Shown here: in pieces, positions 1 to 8,310 of the stretch
Position numbering within the stretch: the first letter of the stretch is position 1
Layout: every line of letters starts with the position of its first letter
Assembly: GCA_020427395.1 (NCBI GenBank)
Contig: JAGQON010000028.1
Location: forward strand, 1 to 41,867
Length of the DNA: 41,867 nt
Origin: Phycisphaerales bacterium
GTDB lineage: Bacteria > Planctomycetota > Phycisphaerae > Phycisphaerales > UBA1924
Direction of reading: 5' to 3'
Made by a program: the position numbers and the translations under genes
Notes under the pieces: generated by a model
Databases searched by the model: none
What the model saw: the letters and a program-made list of their open reading frames with translations, nothing else
What the model was told of the DNA's origin: nothing

Positions 1-338
1 GTGGCATCGATGTCGCTGACGATCCTGAAGCCGAGGGGCTCGAAATCCAGCGATAACCCCAGCAGGTCTCCAAATGCCCAGCCCTCGAGGCAAGGGAGAT
101 TGAACGAACGCTCGATCCGATCGCCGCTGGGTGACCGCCGACCAGGCAGACACAGCCCCACCGGGATTGCGTCATTATGCGATAGCTCAAGACCGCCCAC
201 CGCCTCGCGGATCGCTCTGATCAGCGTGTCACGATCAGGGCGAATATAGCCCTCACTGCGAGCCGTACGATGCTCATCGTCATCAATCAGCGCGGCCTTG
301 ACGCTGGAACCACCAATATCGATCCCCAGCGCCCGCAC
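1..338 (-). CDS. ROK-family sugar kinase (glucokinase-like), C-terminus cut by window edge
   Basis: The first 112 residues are visible, reading from a GTG start at 338 with no stop to the window edge. They begin MRALGIDIGGSSVKAAL, the phosphate-1 loop (DIGGSS) of the ROK branch of the ASKHA kinase fold. A CLPG segment follows, and the fragment ends at SDIDA, which resembles the region of the catalytic aspartate (usually NDANA). ROK proteins phosphorylate glucose or related sugars with ATP; some are repressors, but no N-terminal HTH is present here, which favours a kinase. The start lies 3 bases after the stop of the upstream glycosidase-like gene, so the two are probably co-transcribed. Inferred role: phosphorylating sugar released and imported by the neighbouring genes. 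The ROK family is fairly certain; the substrate is unknown. Confidence 0.8.
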   Translation of the reverse strand, partial: MRALGIDIGGSSVKAALIDDDEHRTARSEGYIRPDRDTLIRAIREAVGGLELSHNDAIPVGLCLPGRRSPSGDRIERSFNLPCLEGWAFGDLLGLSLDFEPLGFRIVSDIDA

Positions 339-341
339 GCA

Positions 342-1607
342 TCAGGTCCCGACACGCTCGATGAACTGGACCAACGCATCACGCTTGACCGCACGATCCT
401 TCGTCTCCTCGGCCGAATCGCTCTGACCAGGGTTCGAGGACTCAAAGATGGTCGAGTACGCAAACACCACAAACCGACGCGGATGCCCCAGGGAGGCCTG
501 CGTCAGGGTCTGATTCGATCCCTTGTGCTTATACGCCCCGATTCCGGGCACGATCCGACGGCGATCGACGACCTGCTCCCACGCCTGCAGGTCGTTGGTG
601 AACTGGGCATCGTTGTCGGTGTAGATCATCGGCATGATCAGGTCGATGGTGCCATCGTTGACCCAGCGCTCCGCGTCCTGAAGGTACTTGTTCTTGGCGA
701 GGTCCGGGCGACGCCAGACGGCCGCCGAGTACACAACATCGTCATGATCTTTCAGCGACTCACTGCCGATCCGCTGCACGAGGTTCGTGATCCGATCGCG
801 GATCCACTCGCGGTATCGCGTCCGGTTGAGCTGCCCCACCGTCGCTCGATCGCCGACCTGGCGTGCGTAGAGCGAGAGCGAACGGGCGTCACCGGGGTAC
901 AGCTTGTCGCTGTCCAGCTCATCGTCGAGGAACCGGATGTAATCGAGGTGCACACCATCGATATCGTAGCGATCCGCGATGTCACCAACGATGCGGACAA
1001 TGTGGTCCTGCACCTCATCAAGCACCGGGTTGACGACCACATAGTTATCACTGAGCGGCTGGGGCTGACCACCGCTGTCACGCAGACGCCACTCCGGGTG
1101 CGTGTGCAAGGCATGCCGAAGATCGATGGGCTCACTCGTCCCCTTCCACAGGGGCATGACATTGACCCAGGCGTGGAGCTTGATACCGTGGGTATGCGCT
1201 TCGCTGATGGCCAGGCGCAGGGGGTCGAAGCCGGGGTCCAGCTGCCGCTGACGGTCGTTGATCGGCTTGTTGTCCTTGTCGCGACGCAGCGTGAGGTCCT
1301 CTCCCCACGGCTCGTAGGGCGAGTCGTAGTACGCGTCGCCCTGCCCCCGAACCTGCCAGAAGATATCGCTCACGCCAGCCCTGCTGGCCTCACTGATAAT
1401 CGCCCGCACATCGTCGGGCGTCTGGAAATCCCAGCGAGTGACCCACAGGCCGAACAGATTCTGATCGAGGGCACTGGCGCTCATGCGTTCGGCGCGGGCG
1501 TTTCCAAAGTCAAGGGCACAGCCGGTGCCGGTGAAGAGCCCGATCATGGCCAGGATGCATGAAACCAGTGCAGCGTGCATGTACAACCTCCGTGTCGATG
1601 TGAGCAT
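342..1607 (-). CDS. GHL10/DUF187-type glycosyl hydrolase-like exported protein
   Basis: A 421-residue protein with a hydrophobic N-terminal segment ending in TGTGC, consistent with a lipoprotein or cleaved signal. The body starts with LFGLWVTRWDFQTPDDV, typical of the GHL10 (YngK-like) TIM-barrel family. DGVHLDYIRF at about the middle and LIMPMIYTDND further on match strand ends that carry acidic residues in this family. GHL10 proteins are predicted to act on polysaccharide or peptidoglycan, but few have a proven substrate. Two starts are possible: ATG at 1607 keeps the positively charged RR n-region of the signal, while ATG at 1580 has the better ribosome site (GGAGG six bases upstream). It is followed within 3 bases by the ROK kinase and preceded by an esterase gene 51 bases away, so the three may form one unit. 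Confidence 0.8.
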   Translation of the reverse strand: MLTSTRRLYMHAALVSCILAMIGLFTGTGCALDFGNARAERMSASALDQNLFGLWVTRWDFQTPDDVRAIISEASRAGVSDIFWQVRGQGDAYYDSPYEPWGEDLTLRRDKDNKPINDRQRQLDPGFDPLRLAISEAHTHGIKLHAWVNVMPLWKGTSEPIDLRHALHTHPEWRLRDSGGQPQPLSDNYVVVNPVLDEVQDHIVRIVGDIADRYDIDGVHLDYIRFLDDELDSDKLYPGDARSLSLYARQVGDRATVGQLNRTRYREWIRDRITNLVQRIGSESLKDHDDVVYSAAVWRRPDLAKNKYLQDAERWVNDGTIDLIMPMIYTDNDAQFTNDLQAWEQVVDRRRIVPGIGAYKHKGSNQTLTQASLGHPRRFVVFAYSTIFESSNPGQSDSAEETKDRAVKRDALVQFIERVGT

Positions 1608-1658
1608 GATACCTCCATCGGCACGGATCGTGCAGGTTGTGCAGAAGCTCGTAACGAC

Positions 1659-2963
1659 TTACTTGGCGTACAGGAAGAGCAACGCGTCGTCAAACCGGTC
1701 GCTCCACGCGTTCTCGTTGTGGTTGGCGTCTGGGACGATCATCAGCTTGCGATCACCGCTCGACACCCCCCGCTGACCGATCATCCGATCGACCCGCTTG
1801 GCCCACGCCTGATACTGCTCGTTGCGGCCACGATCGCTCGGATCATTGCTGACCTCATGCCCGCCCATCCCGATGAAGACCCGATCGGGCCAGCGCTTGG
1901 CCTGCTCGATGTACTGCGAGGCGGACTCGCCCTCGTCGGCCATCATCGGCAGACTCTCGACAATGGCCTTGCCGAACCGATCGGGGTAGGCCGTCGAAGC
2001 GTAGAGCGCCATCGCGCCACCCAACGATGCACCACCGATGCCCGTCGATTCACGATCGGTCTTGACACGGAACGCCCGCTCGATCTTGGGCATCACCTCA
2101 CGCAAGATCCATCGCATCGTCTCATCACCCCTTCCCTCCACGCCCCTGTAGGACCCGAAGGGCAGGTATTCTTCCAAGCGGTGCGCTCCGCCATGCGGGA
2201 TACCCACAATGATGAGCGGCTCGATCTTGCCCGCCTCGACCAGATCTGTGGCCGTCTCGTCCGCGTTCCACTCGCCCGGCAGCCCGGGGAGCTGCTCGAA
2301 GAGGTTCTGCCCGTCGAACATGTAGAGCACGGGGTAGGTGCGATCCGCGTTCATCGGATCGTTGTAGCCCGGCGGGGTCCAGATCAGCAGATCACGCGTC
2401 AGCGCCTGGGCACCACCTCCACCGCCCTGCACCTGCATGCGGCTAACATCGCCCGTCACTTCCAGCGTGTGGTAGAAGCCTGACTTGCGGACCTCCTCGG
2501 CCAGCGAAGCGGGCTCTCTGAAGTCGATGACCTCGAGTTCAATAATCGGGCGTTCGCCCTGTGCAAGCTTGGAGGCGTCAACCTTGGGCAATGAGCGGTT
2601 CGGGATCGCGTTGCCCTCGGCGTCCAGCTCCTCGCGGTCCCATCCACCCTGGGTGAACTTGAACTGCACCCCCACGCCCTGCAGATCCTGATCGATAATG
2701 ATCTGCCAGCGGGTATCGGAACGCCCCTCGAGCAGGTATTCAGGATCGGCAGGGTTCCAGCCGTTGATGCTCGACGCGAAGTAAATCGGGTTGTCCTTGT
2801 TCGCCTTCCCCGAATGGTCCTTGACCACGAGCACAAAGCCCTGCGGCAAGGTCTCGGGCTGGACCATTTCCTGCGCCCAGCTCAGAGTGGACAGCAGACA
2901 CATCTGGAGGGCAACGACGAGGGTGCAGATACGCGGCCTTGCTTGCACGGCAGGTCTCCTCAT
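1659..2963 (-). CDS. secreted alpha/beta-hydrolase esterase (enterochelin-esterase / esterase D-like) with N-terminal beta-sandwich
   Basis: About 434 residues from ATG 2963; a GTG at 2975 in the same frame is an alternative. The signal peptide ends near LSWA-QE. Residues about 40 to 130 (YFASSINGWNP, then FKFTQGGW) look like the early-set/CBM48-type sandwich that precedes many PF00756 esterases. The catalytic part has the nucleophile elbow GGASLGG (Ser about 313) and a late DANHNE (His about 415), with DGQNLF and VGIPHGG as typical esterase D landmarks. Such enzymes remove acyl groups from polysaccharides or act on siderophores; in this sugar-hydrolase setting deacylation of a glycan is the likelier job, but that is inference. 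A 16-bp palindrome sits just upstream (2984-2999). It is expected to be the first gene of a unit with the GHL10 and ROK genes. Confidence 0.8.
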   Translation of the reverse strand: MRRPAVQARPRICTLVVALQMCLLSTLSWAQEMVQPETLPQGFVLVVKDHSGKANKDNPIYFASSINGWNPADPEYLLEGRSDTRWQIIIDQDLQGVGVQFKFTQGGWDREELDAEGNAIPNRSLPKVDASKLAQGERPIIELEVIDFREPASLAEEVRKSGFYHTLEVTGDVSRMQVQGGGGGAQALTRDLLIWTPPGYNDPMNADRTYPVLYMFDGQNLFEQLPGLPGEWNADETATDLVEAGKIEPLIIVGIPHGGAHRLEEYLPFGSYRGVEGRGDETMRWILREVMPKIERAFRVKTDRESTGIGGASLGGAMALYASTAYPDRFGKAIVESLPMMADEGESASQYIEQAKRWPDRVFIGMGGHEVSNDPSDRGRNEQYQAWAKRVDRMIGQRGVSSGDRKLMIVPDANHNENAWSDRFDDALLFLYAK

Positions 2964-2983
2964 GGTGTAAGACACCGGATGCT

Positions 2984-2999
2984 ATCGGACTGATCCGAT
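2984..2999. promoter_or_regulatory. 16-bp palindrome upstream of the esterase gene
   Basis: ATCGGA-ctga-TCCGAT is a perfect 6+4+6 inverted repeat 20 bases before the ATG at 2963. It could be an operator or an mRNA hairpin over the start region. No clear promoter hexamers were recognised next to it. Confidence 0.35.
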
Positions 3000-3006
3000 C
3001 TGGGTG

Positions 3007-3043
3007 AAGAAAAGGGCGTCCGCGCGGTTGGGCACGGACGCCC
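3007..3043 (-). terminator. rho-independent terminator of the dockerin-protein gene
   Basis: On the minus strand a perfect 9-bp stem GGGCGTCCG/CGGACGCCC with a 12-base loop is followed by TTTTCTTC. It begins 41 bases after the stop of the 3085-5094 gene, and separates that gene from the esterase unit. Confidence 0.8.
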
Positions 3044-3084
3044 GGGTTCATGCTACACCCGATCTCGGGTGAGATTCGAATCGA

Positions 3085-5094
3085 TTACGGGCAACCCGCC
3101 TGGTAGGCCTGCAGGAAGGCCGAAACATCGAAGAAGTTGAACATGCCGTCGCCATTGAAGTCCGCCACGGGGTTCATCGACTGGTAGGCCTGCAGGAAAG
3201 CAGACACATCGAAGAAGTTCAGCATCATGTCGCCGTTGAGGTCGGCCGGGCAGCTGGGCACGCCCGGATCGAAGAGGTTAACGAACTGCTCACCGTCGAT
3301 GGCGTTGAAGTCCAGATCGTTGGTGCCGTCGCTATCCGCGTCACGCGGGCCGATGTTCTCGGAGAAGGGAAGCCCACCGAGAACCTGGTTCGAGATGAAG
3401 TCAAAGCCGCTGTTCGCGATCCAGCCGGCCATCAGGATGTCCTGTGATCCGTCCCAGCCGAGCTCGTCGAGATCGAGGCACATCTCAAGTCCGGTGTTGA
3501 CGCTCGCTGCCCCGGCGGCCGACGAGGCGGTCACACCGGCGACATTCGAGTTGTTGATCGCGAACTGGATCAGCCCGTCGATGGGGCTCATGGGATCAAG
3601 CTGCGACAGGCGGGGACCATAGTTGGCAAAGAGCGAGCCCAGCGAGCCGTCCTGGATATCGATCCGGGGACCGGCGAAGGGGATCATCGGGAAGTCGGCG
3701 ATATTGCCGCCGTCGTAGGAGCCGTAGTCAACGATCACGCCGAAGAACGGATCGATGAGTGCACCCTCGGTCCGCATGGTCGCCGCGTCGGTGAACCGCT
3801 GGAGCGCACCGCTACCGCCGTCGACACCCTGGTTGAAGTCGATCCAGTAGTCGGCCTCGAAGCCCGAGTCGAAAGTGATGTTCGACATGTTGTTGAGCGC
3901 GTTGAACGAGATGTCGACATTGTTGTCAAGGATCACGTTCTGGCCGCCGGGCTGGCTGTCGAAGAAGAGGGTGAGCTTGTTGTAGTTGCCCTCCATGTTG
4001 CCCGCCAGGAAGACCCACAGCTTGTTGTTAGCCTCGTCGAGGTAGACGCGGAGGTTGTCGATCTCGGAGCCGTAGGCCCAGTCAGCATCGGGCGAAACGG
4101 GCGAAGCCGCCGAGGGATCGCCGATGACGCCCTCGGTGTTCGAGTTATCAACGCCCATCGAGATGCCGCCAGAGAGTGCGCCCGCGTTTGCGGCGCCCCA
4201 GCCGGCGAGATTGCCGAGATTGTCGATGCTGCCGCTGATCGAGCCGAAGTGTGCGCGGGGCACATTCGGGGTCATGCCGTCCATGTCATCGTCGGTCGAG
4301 TCGACCGAGAAGACATAGTTCGCGGTGAAGCCGCTATCAAAAACGAGCCCTGACTGGCCGTTCACGATGAACGCACCGTCGCCCGAGCCGCTACCGAGTT
4401 CCGAATCGCCGCCGGCACCGGTGTCGATGTAGAGATCAAGGCCGTTGCCGTTGTACTCAAGGTTGCCGGCCACGAAGATGTAGAGATTGGTCGCGTCCTT
4501 GGTGATATAGATGCCGTCGATCTCCGAGCCGCCGCCGTTGGGGCCATCACCGTCAACGGTGCCGTCGGTCTCGTTTCCGAACCCCGTGTAGTTGCCCTGC
4601 AGGAAGAAGTTGGCGTACGAGGCGTCGAGCGAGCCATCGACCGTCGCGCTGCCCGAGGCGACGCTGGCGAGGTCGATGCTGATGTGCTGAGTGGTGCCGT
4701 CGAACGGTGCGCTGTTGAAGTCCTGCGCGCCGCCGAGGTTGCCCGTGTCGAGAGGCAGGTCACCGATGATCTGGTTGGACTTGAAGGTACGATCGCCCGA
4801 GTTCACCCAGCCCGCGAGGCGGATGGTCTCGCTACCGCTCAGCCCGAGCGACGCGAGGGGAATGCGGATCTCGACACCGGTATCAACGACTTCGGGGTTG
4901 CCAAACTCGCCGCCGGTAAACAGCCCGGCGGTGTTGTCGCCGAATGCGGTCGGGTTGTTCTGCACCCAGACCGGATCGCCGTAGAACGATCCCTCGGTGC
5001 CCGAGTCAAAGACACCATCGAGTGTCGGCTGGGCCACCACAGTGCCCGCAATGAGTGCGATGAGGCTCGCGCCCTGAAGAGTACGGTTGTTCAT
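3085..5094 (-). CDS. secreted repeat protein with C-terminal GC-type dockerin
   Basis: A 669-residue protein starting at ATG 5094 (GGGAG eight bases upstream); a longer in-frame start at 5133 lacks a signal. The signal peptide ends near TVVAQ. The body is built from related blocks: AGWVNSG...SNQIIGDLPLD near the N-terminus is echoed by AGWIANSG...SNQVLGGLPFS near the C-terminus, and two central blocks share VAGNLEYN/LAGNMEGN followed by DSGFTANYVF/DSGFEADYWI. The last 55 residues hold two copies of NFFDVSAFLQAYQ, each preceded by a Ca-binding-like D-x-N-G-D (DLNGD, DFNGD), ending AGCP. This is the GC-type dockerin tail found in Phycisphaerales. No catalytic motif was recognised. It could bind glycan or act as a surface component in the starch region. 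The function is unknown. Confidence 0.8.
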   Translation of the reverse strand: MNNRTLQGASLIALIAGTVVAQPTLDGVFDSGTEGSFYGDPVWVQNNPTAFGDNTAGLFTGGEFGNPEVVDTGVEIRIPLASLGLSGSETIRLAGWVNSGDRTFKSNQIIGDLPLDTGNLGGAQDFNSAPFDGTTQHISIDLASVASGSATVDGSLDASYANFFLQGNYTGFGNETDGTVDGDGPNGGGSEIDGIYITKDATNLYIFVAGNLEYNGNGLDLYIDTGAGGDSELGSGSGDGAFIVNGQSGLVFDSGFTANYVFSVDSTDDDMDGMTPNVPRAHFGSISGSIDNLGNLAGWGAANAGALSGGISMGVDNSNTEGVIGDPSAASPVSPDADWAYGSEIDNLRVYLDEANNKLWVFLAGNMEGNYNKLTLFFDSQPGGQNVILDNNVDISFNALNNMSNITFDSGFEADYWIDFNQGVDGGSGALQRFTDAATMRTEGALIDPFFGVIVDYGSYDGGNIADFPMIPFAGPRIDIQDGSLGSLFANYGPRLSQLDPMSPIDGLIQFAINNSNVAGVTASSAAGAASVNTGLEMCLDLDELGWDGSQDILMAGWIANSGFDFISNQVLGGLPFSENIGPRDADSDGTNDLDFNAIDGEQFVNLFDPGVPSCPADLNGDMMLNFFDVSAFLQAYQSMNPVADFNGDGMFNFFDVSAFLQAYQAGCP

Positions 5095-5316
5095 GCTGAT
5101 CTCCCTTGTTCCTCTATGTCGTTTGAACTGCAAGACAACGCAGCCCCCACGCCATGTTGTGTTGATGCACGCCCCGGTTTGAATCGGGGTGCACCTGAGA
5201 GAATAGCGAAACCCTTTTCCGGGTGCGAGCAGATATTATTGCGAAAGTGTTTTCGTAGCTGCTCGCGAGCGTAATGTGCCACGATCAGGGGTTTTCGGAC
5301 CGACCTATCCCACGCA
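5095..5316 (-). promoter_or_regulatory. leader/promoter region of the dockerin-protein gene with a nested inverted repeat
   Basis: This 222-base spacer separates the GH13 gene from the dockerin gene. It contains an 8-bp outer repeat GCGAGCAG (5225-5232) and CTGCTCGC (5259-5266) enclosing a near-palindrome CGAAAGTGTTTTCG (5242-5255). A second hairpin lies at 5167-5192 (CCCCG/CGGGG core). No T run follows either, so they are not ordinary terminators. An operator plus a structured mRNA leader is plausible. On the minus strand the A/T-rich AATAATAT after the palindrome may hold a -10 element. Confidence 0.4.
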
Positions 5317-7158
5317 TCAGCGCCGATAGACGCGAACGAGGTATGGCAGATTTCGTTCCCCCAGATCCAACTTTCGCTCAGTTTCGCGATCACGAACCCA
5401 GCCGACATGTTGCCGATCTCCGTCTCGGAGCATCTCGAACGATGGCGCGATGAGCACATCGATCCGCTGATCGCCGAGCACGCGAGTTACACGGAGTGTG
5501 TGCTCACCGATCGATCCGAACTCGGCGTCTCCCAGCCGTATCGTCTCCGCGATATCCTGGTGCGAACTGGCGAGCAGCAACCGCCGAACCTCATCCCGAA
5601 ACACCATCTGCTCGCTCGTAATCGAGTCCCACGGGATCGGACGCCGGTTGTCCGGATCATCCGCACCCGCAAGCCCGTACTCATCGCCGTTGTAGATCAT
5701 GATGCCGCCGGGGCAGGCAATCATGGCCGCGAACGCGGCCAGCGCCTTCTGTCGCGCATCATAATCCACGATGCCGCTCTCATACCCCGGGAACCATCGC
5801 GATGAATCGTTGTCATACCCCCGCTCACGCCGGTTCATCATCATCGACGCGAGCCGCTCGGTGTCGTGCGAATCCATCAGGTTCAGCTGCACCAGATCGA
5901 TCTCGCGATCGTGATGGAACACACGCTCCAGCCGTCGCGCCGCGACCTGCGCGTTGCCGAGCACGCCCTCGCCGCCGAGCGCAAGCCAGTCCGCGATCGG
6001 GTACGCGAACGGGTAGTTCATCTGGGCATCGAACGCCTGCTCGCCCAGCATCTCGTCCGCATCGCTCCAGATCTCCGCCACGATCAGCGCCTCGGGGTTG
6101 ATTGACTTCACGAGCCCCCGCCAATCACGCCAGAAATCCGCGCCGATCTCGCCGGCGACATCGAGCCGCCAGCCATCGATCCCGTCGCTCGGATCACCGT
6201 CCCCATTTGGGTCCATCCAGCGCCGAGTCACCGCCATGATGTGCGATTTCGGGCCCTCAGCGATGTCCGCACCCACATGGCGGAACTCCGGAAGACTCCC
6301 GTTCACGCGGCTCCAGCCCTGCCAGCCGATCAACTCCCCTTGGTCATTGAACACAACCTGGAACCAGTCCGCGAACGGTGAATCGTTGCCGTTCTCACGC
6401 ACATCGTTGAACGCGAAGTGATCGAGCCCGACATGGTTCCATACCGCGTCGATCATGACCCGCAATCCCAGCGACTTGGCCTTGGGCAGGAACTCCTCGA
6501 CGAACCATGTGTCGGCCGGCGTCCACGCCCAGGTTGTCTCATCGAATGGGTCCTCGCCCGCAAGCAAACGCGTGTGCCCCGGCCCGGGGTCACGGTACTC
6601 GCCCGGGTGCGCCAATGTCGGGTCGATGTGGCGGTGATCGCTCGCGTCGTACTTGTGCAGCGACCGCGACTTGAACACCGGGCACAGGTAGATCCCCTGC
6701 ACGCCCATCTCCTTGAGCGATTCCATCTGCTCGTACACACCCTGCAGATCGCCGCCGTACCGGCGGGCGTAGATCACATTGCGCAGTGCCCCACCGCGAC
6801 GGTTGGGATCGAACCCGAAGTGCATCGGCGCTACGCGGCTGCGGTTCCAGCCCCGCTCAATCTCCTCAATGCTGACCGCCCCGAACGGCGCGTCCCATGC
6901 CACAGGCGTGAGATCCCAGCCCGCGGGGGTGTTGCCCAGATTGCCATCCCGAAACCGCTCTGGGAAGACCTGATACCAAACAAGACCTTTCGCCCAATCA
7001 GGGGTACGGAACTCCCTTTGCACAAATGGCCCTAAGTCCTGCTCTCTCAAGCCTGTCCGCGGCTCAGAGACACTGCACCCGAGCGTGCCGAGCATCAGAC
7101 CCGCAGCGGCAGTACGAAAAGTTTTTCGCCAACGAAAGTAGATTCGGTTGACACACAT
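5317..7158 (-). CDS. GH13 alpha-amylase-family lipoprotein (cyclomaltodextrinase/neopullulanase-like)
   Basis: A 613-residue enzyme whose N-terminus MLGTLGC (Cys28) looks like a lipobox, so it is probably membrane-anchored outside the cytoplasm. All four conserved GH13 regions are readable: DAVWNH (237-242), GWRLDVA with the nucleophile Asp333, VAEIW with the acid/base Glu362, and DSHDTER with Asp432. An N-terminal WYQVFPERFRDG and the QVFPERF/GGDLQG pattern are common to neopullulanases, cyclomaltodextrinases and related alpha-glucan hydrolases. ATG 7158 is preceded by GGAG at good distance. The short C-terminal domain is of the usual beta type. It probably cleaves malto-oligosaccharides or pullulan. 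The enzyme family is certain and the exact specificity is not. A palindrome CGAAAAGTTTTTCG lies inside codons for KTFR near the start. Confidence 0.92.
   Translation of the reverse strand: MCVNRIYFRWRKTFRTAAAGLMLGTLGCSVSEPRTGLREQDLGPFVQREFRTPDWAKGLVWYQVFPERFRDGNLGNTPAGWDLTPVAWDAPFGAVSIEEIERGWNRSRVAPMHFGFDPNRRGGALRNVIYARRYGGDLQGVYEQMESLKEMGVQGIYLCPVFKSRSLHKYDASDHRHIDPTLAHPGEYRDPGPGHTRLLAGEDPFDETTWAWTPADTWFVEEFLPKAKSLGLRVMIDAVWNHVGLDHFAFNDVRENGNDSPFADWFQVVFNDQGELIGWQGWSRVNGSLPEFRHVGADIAEGPKSHIMAVTRRWMDPNGDGDPSDGIDGWRLDVAGEIGADFWRDWRGLVKSINPEALIVAEIWSDADEMLGEQAFDAQMNYPFAYPIADWLALGGEGVLGNAQVAARRLERVFHHDREIDLVQLNLMDSHDTERLASMMMNRRERGYDNDSSRWFPGYESGIVDYDARQKALAAFAAMIACPGGIMIYNGDEYGLAGADDPDNRRPIPWDSITSEQMVFRDEVRRLLLASSHQDIAETIRLGDAEFGSIGEHTLRVTRVLGDQRIDVLIAPSFEMLRDGDRQHVGWVRDRETERKLDLGERNLPYLVRVYRR
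7115..7128. promoter_or_regulatory. possible operator palindrome CGAAAA-N2-TTTTCG
   Basis: A perfect 6+2+6 inverted repeat overlapping the first codons of the GH13 gene. It closely resembles the site at 5242-5255. The shape fits a LacI-type operator, but it is inside coding sequence (codons for lysine, threonine, phenylalanine and arginine), so chance is possible. Confidence 0.3.
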
Positions 7159-7244
7159 CCCGGCTCTCCATTACCATCACGGAACGCCAAAGTCGCGATC
7201 GGGGGACCGCGAGGGCATTCCGCCCACCCGCTTGAGGAACACGC

Positions 7245-8222
7245 ATGACACGCTATCACAACTCTGCCCGACGCGCAGGTTTCACACTGATTGAACTCCT
7301 GGTCGTCATCGCGATCATCGCGCTGCTGATTGGAATTCTGCTCCCAGCACTCGGTTCGGCACGCGAGTCCGCAAAGGAACTCAAGTGCCTGACTCAGGTT
7401 CGTGCAATGGGCCAGGCATTCACCTTTTATGCGGATGACAATCGCGACTGGTATCCAGTCATCCCAGCAACACAGCCAAACTCACAGTATCTCGATAACC
7501 AGTACACCGCGGGTGGTGTTGCTGGACTCTTCTCAACTTTTCAGATCGGTGACGGCGAAGGTTCAATCGACAATATGTCCGTTTCTGGTGACACGGGCTT
7601 TGTCGGAACTCCTGCTGGCGGCGCGGGCGCATACATCAACGGTTCTGACAAGCCGCTGATGCGTGGCTACATTGATTCGCTTGAAATCCTGACTTGTCCC
7701 AGCGATAAGATTGACTACTACTGGAGGCGTTTCCCAACACCTACACGGCGTCTGATCGCAGATGCGGAAACGCAGAAGACCCCTGAACCTCCCGCTTCTG
7801 AGCGCGATGTGATTCACTACAACATCAGCTACCTCTACATTGCTGGGCTCAAATCCATCGATCCATCCGTCCAGTTTGCACCAGCAATGTGGGGCGATGA
7901 GACCAACACGGGTGATGTCTCACTCAACGCCTGGTACGGCTGGGATTGGGTCAACGACGCCCCCGGCGGCGGAATGGAGCCGAACCCTGTTGACGATTTC
8001 GGGTTCAACCCTCGCACCGGATACGCCAAGGACGACAACCACGGCGATAAGGGCGGCAACTTCGTCCGAGCCGACGGCAGCGCAGATTTCGTGGATACAA
8101 ACCCGCAGGCGACTTTCTTCATGAATGCCGAGGATATCCGCGACGAGAACCTCCGGACCAGCAACCTCAGCATCAACCTGATCAAGAAGGACCGCAGCAA
8201 CAAGGTCCAGACGATCGACTGA
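7245..8222 (+). CDS. type II secretion/pilin-like protein with prepilin N-terminal methylation motif
   Basis: A 325-residue protein with the class III signal RRAG-FTLIELLVVIAII: cleavage after Gly12, Phe at +1 and Glu at +5, then a 20-residue hydrophobic helix. Residues near the C-terminus (GGNFVRADGSADFVD) match the H-x9-DG-like ending of the large planctomycete pseudopilin families. The ATG has GAGGA eight bases upstream. Planctomycetes encode dozens of these proteins. They may form pseudopilus or surface fibres, and many lie beside polysaccharide genes, as here. Its base composition looks somewhat less GC-rich than the genes on either side. A specific role in sugar uptake is not shown. Confidence 0.85.
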   Translation: MTRYHNSARRAGFTLIELLVVIAIIALLIGILLPALGSARESAKELKCLTQVRAMGQAFTFYADDNRDWYPVIPATQPNSQYLDNQYTAGGVAGLFSTFQIGDGEGSIDNMSVSGDTGFVGTPAGGAGAYINGSDKPLMRGYIDSLEILTCPSDKIDYYWRRFPTPTRRLIADAETQKTPEPPASERDVIHYNISYLYIAGLKSIDPSVQFAPAMWGDETNTGDVSLNAWYGWDWVNDAPGGGMEPNPVDDFGFNPRTGYAKDDNHGDKGGNFVRADGSADFVDTNPQATFFMNAEDIRDENLRTSNLSINLIKKDRSNKVQTID

Positions 8223-8261
8223 TCTTTGCCCAGCAACACCGCACACACACGCAACCTTCGG

Positions 8262-8297
8262 TACAATGGGCAAGAGCGTGGGTCAGACTCGCCACGC
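8262..8297 (+). promoter_or_regulatory. candidate promoter/operator of the sugar ABC transporter operon
   Basis: TACAAT at 8262-8267 could be a -10 box, though no good -35 is seen. About 9 bases later lies the inverted repeat GCGTGG-N10-CCACGC (8276-8281 and 8292-8297), where a repressor could bind at the transcript start. The permease GTG starts 13 bases beyond. Confidence 0.35.
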
Positions 8298-8310
8298 ATG
8301 AGGACACACG

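Noticed and set aside
5167..5192. Possible tRNA T-arm (GGTTTGAATC inside a CCCCG/CGGGG stem)
   Set aside because: The stem pairs with an 8-base loop rather than 7, no acceptor, anticodon or D-arm partner was found upstream, and no CCA-like end follows.
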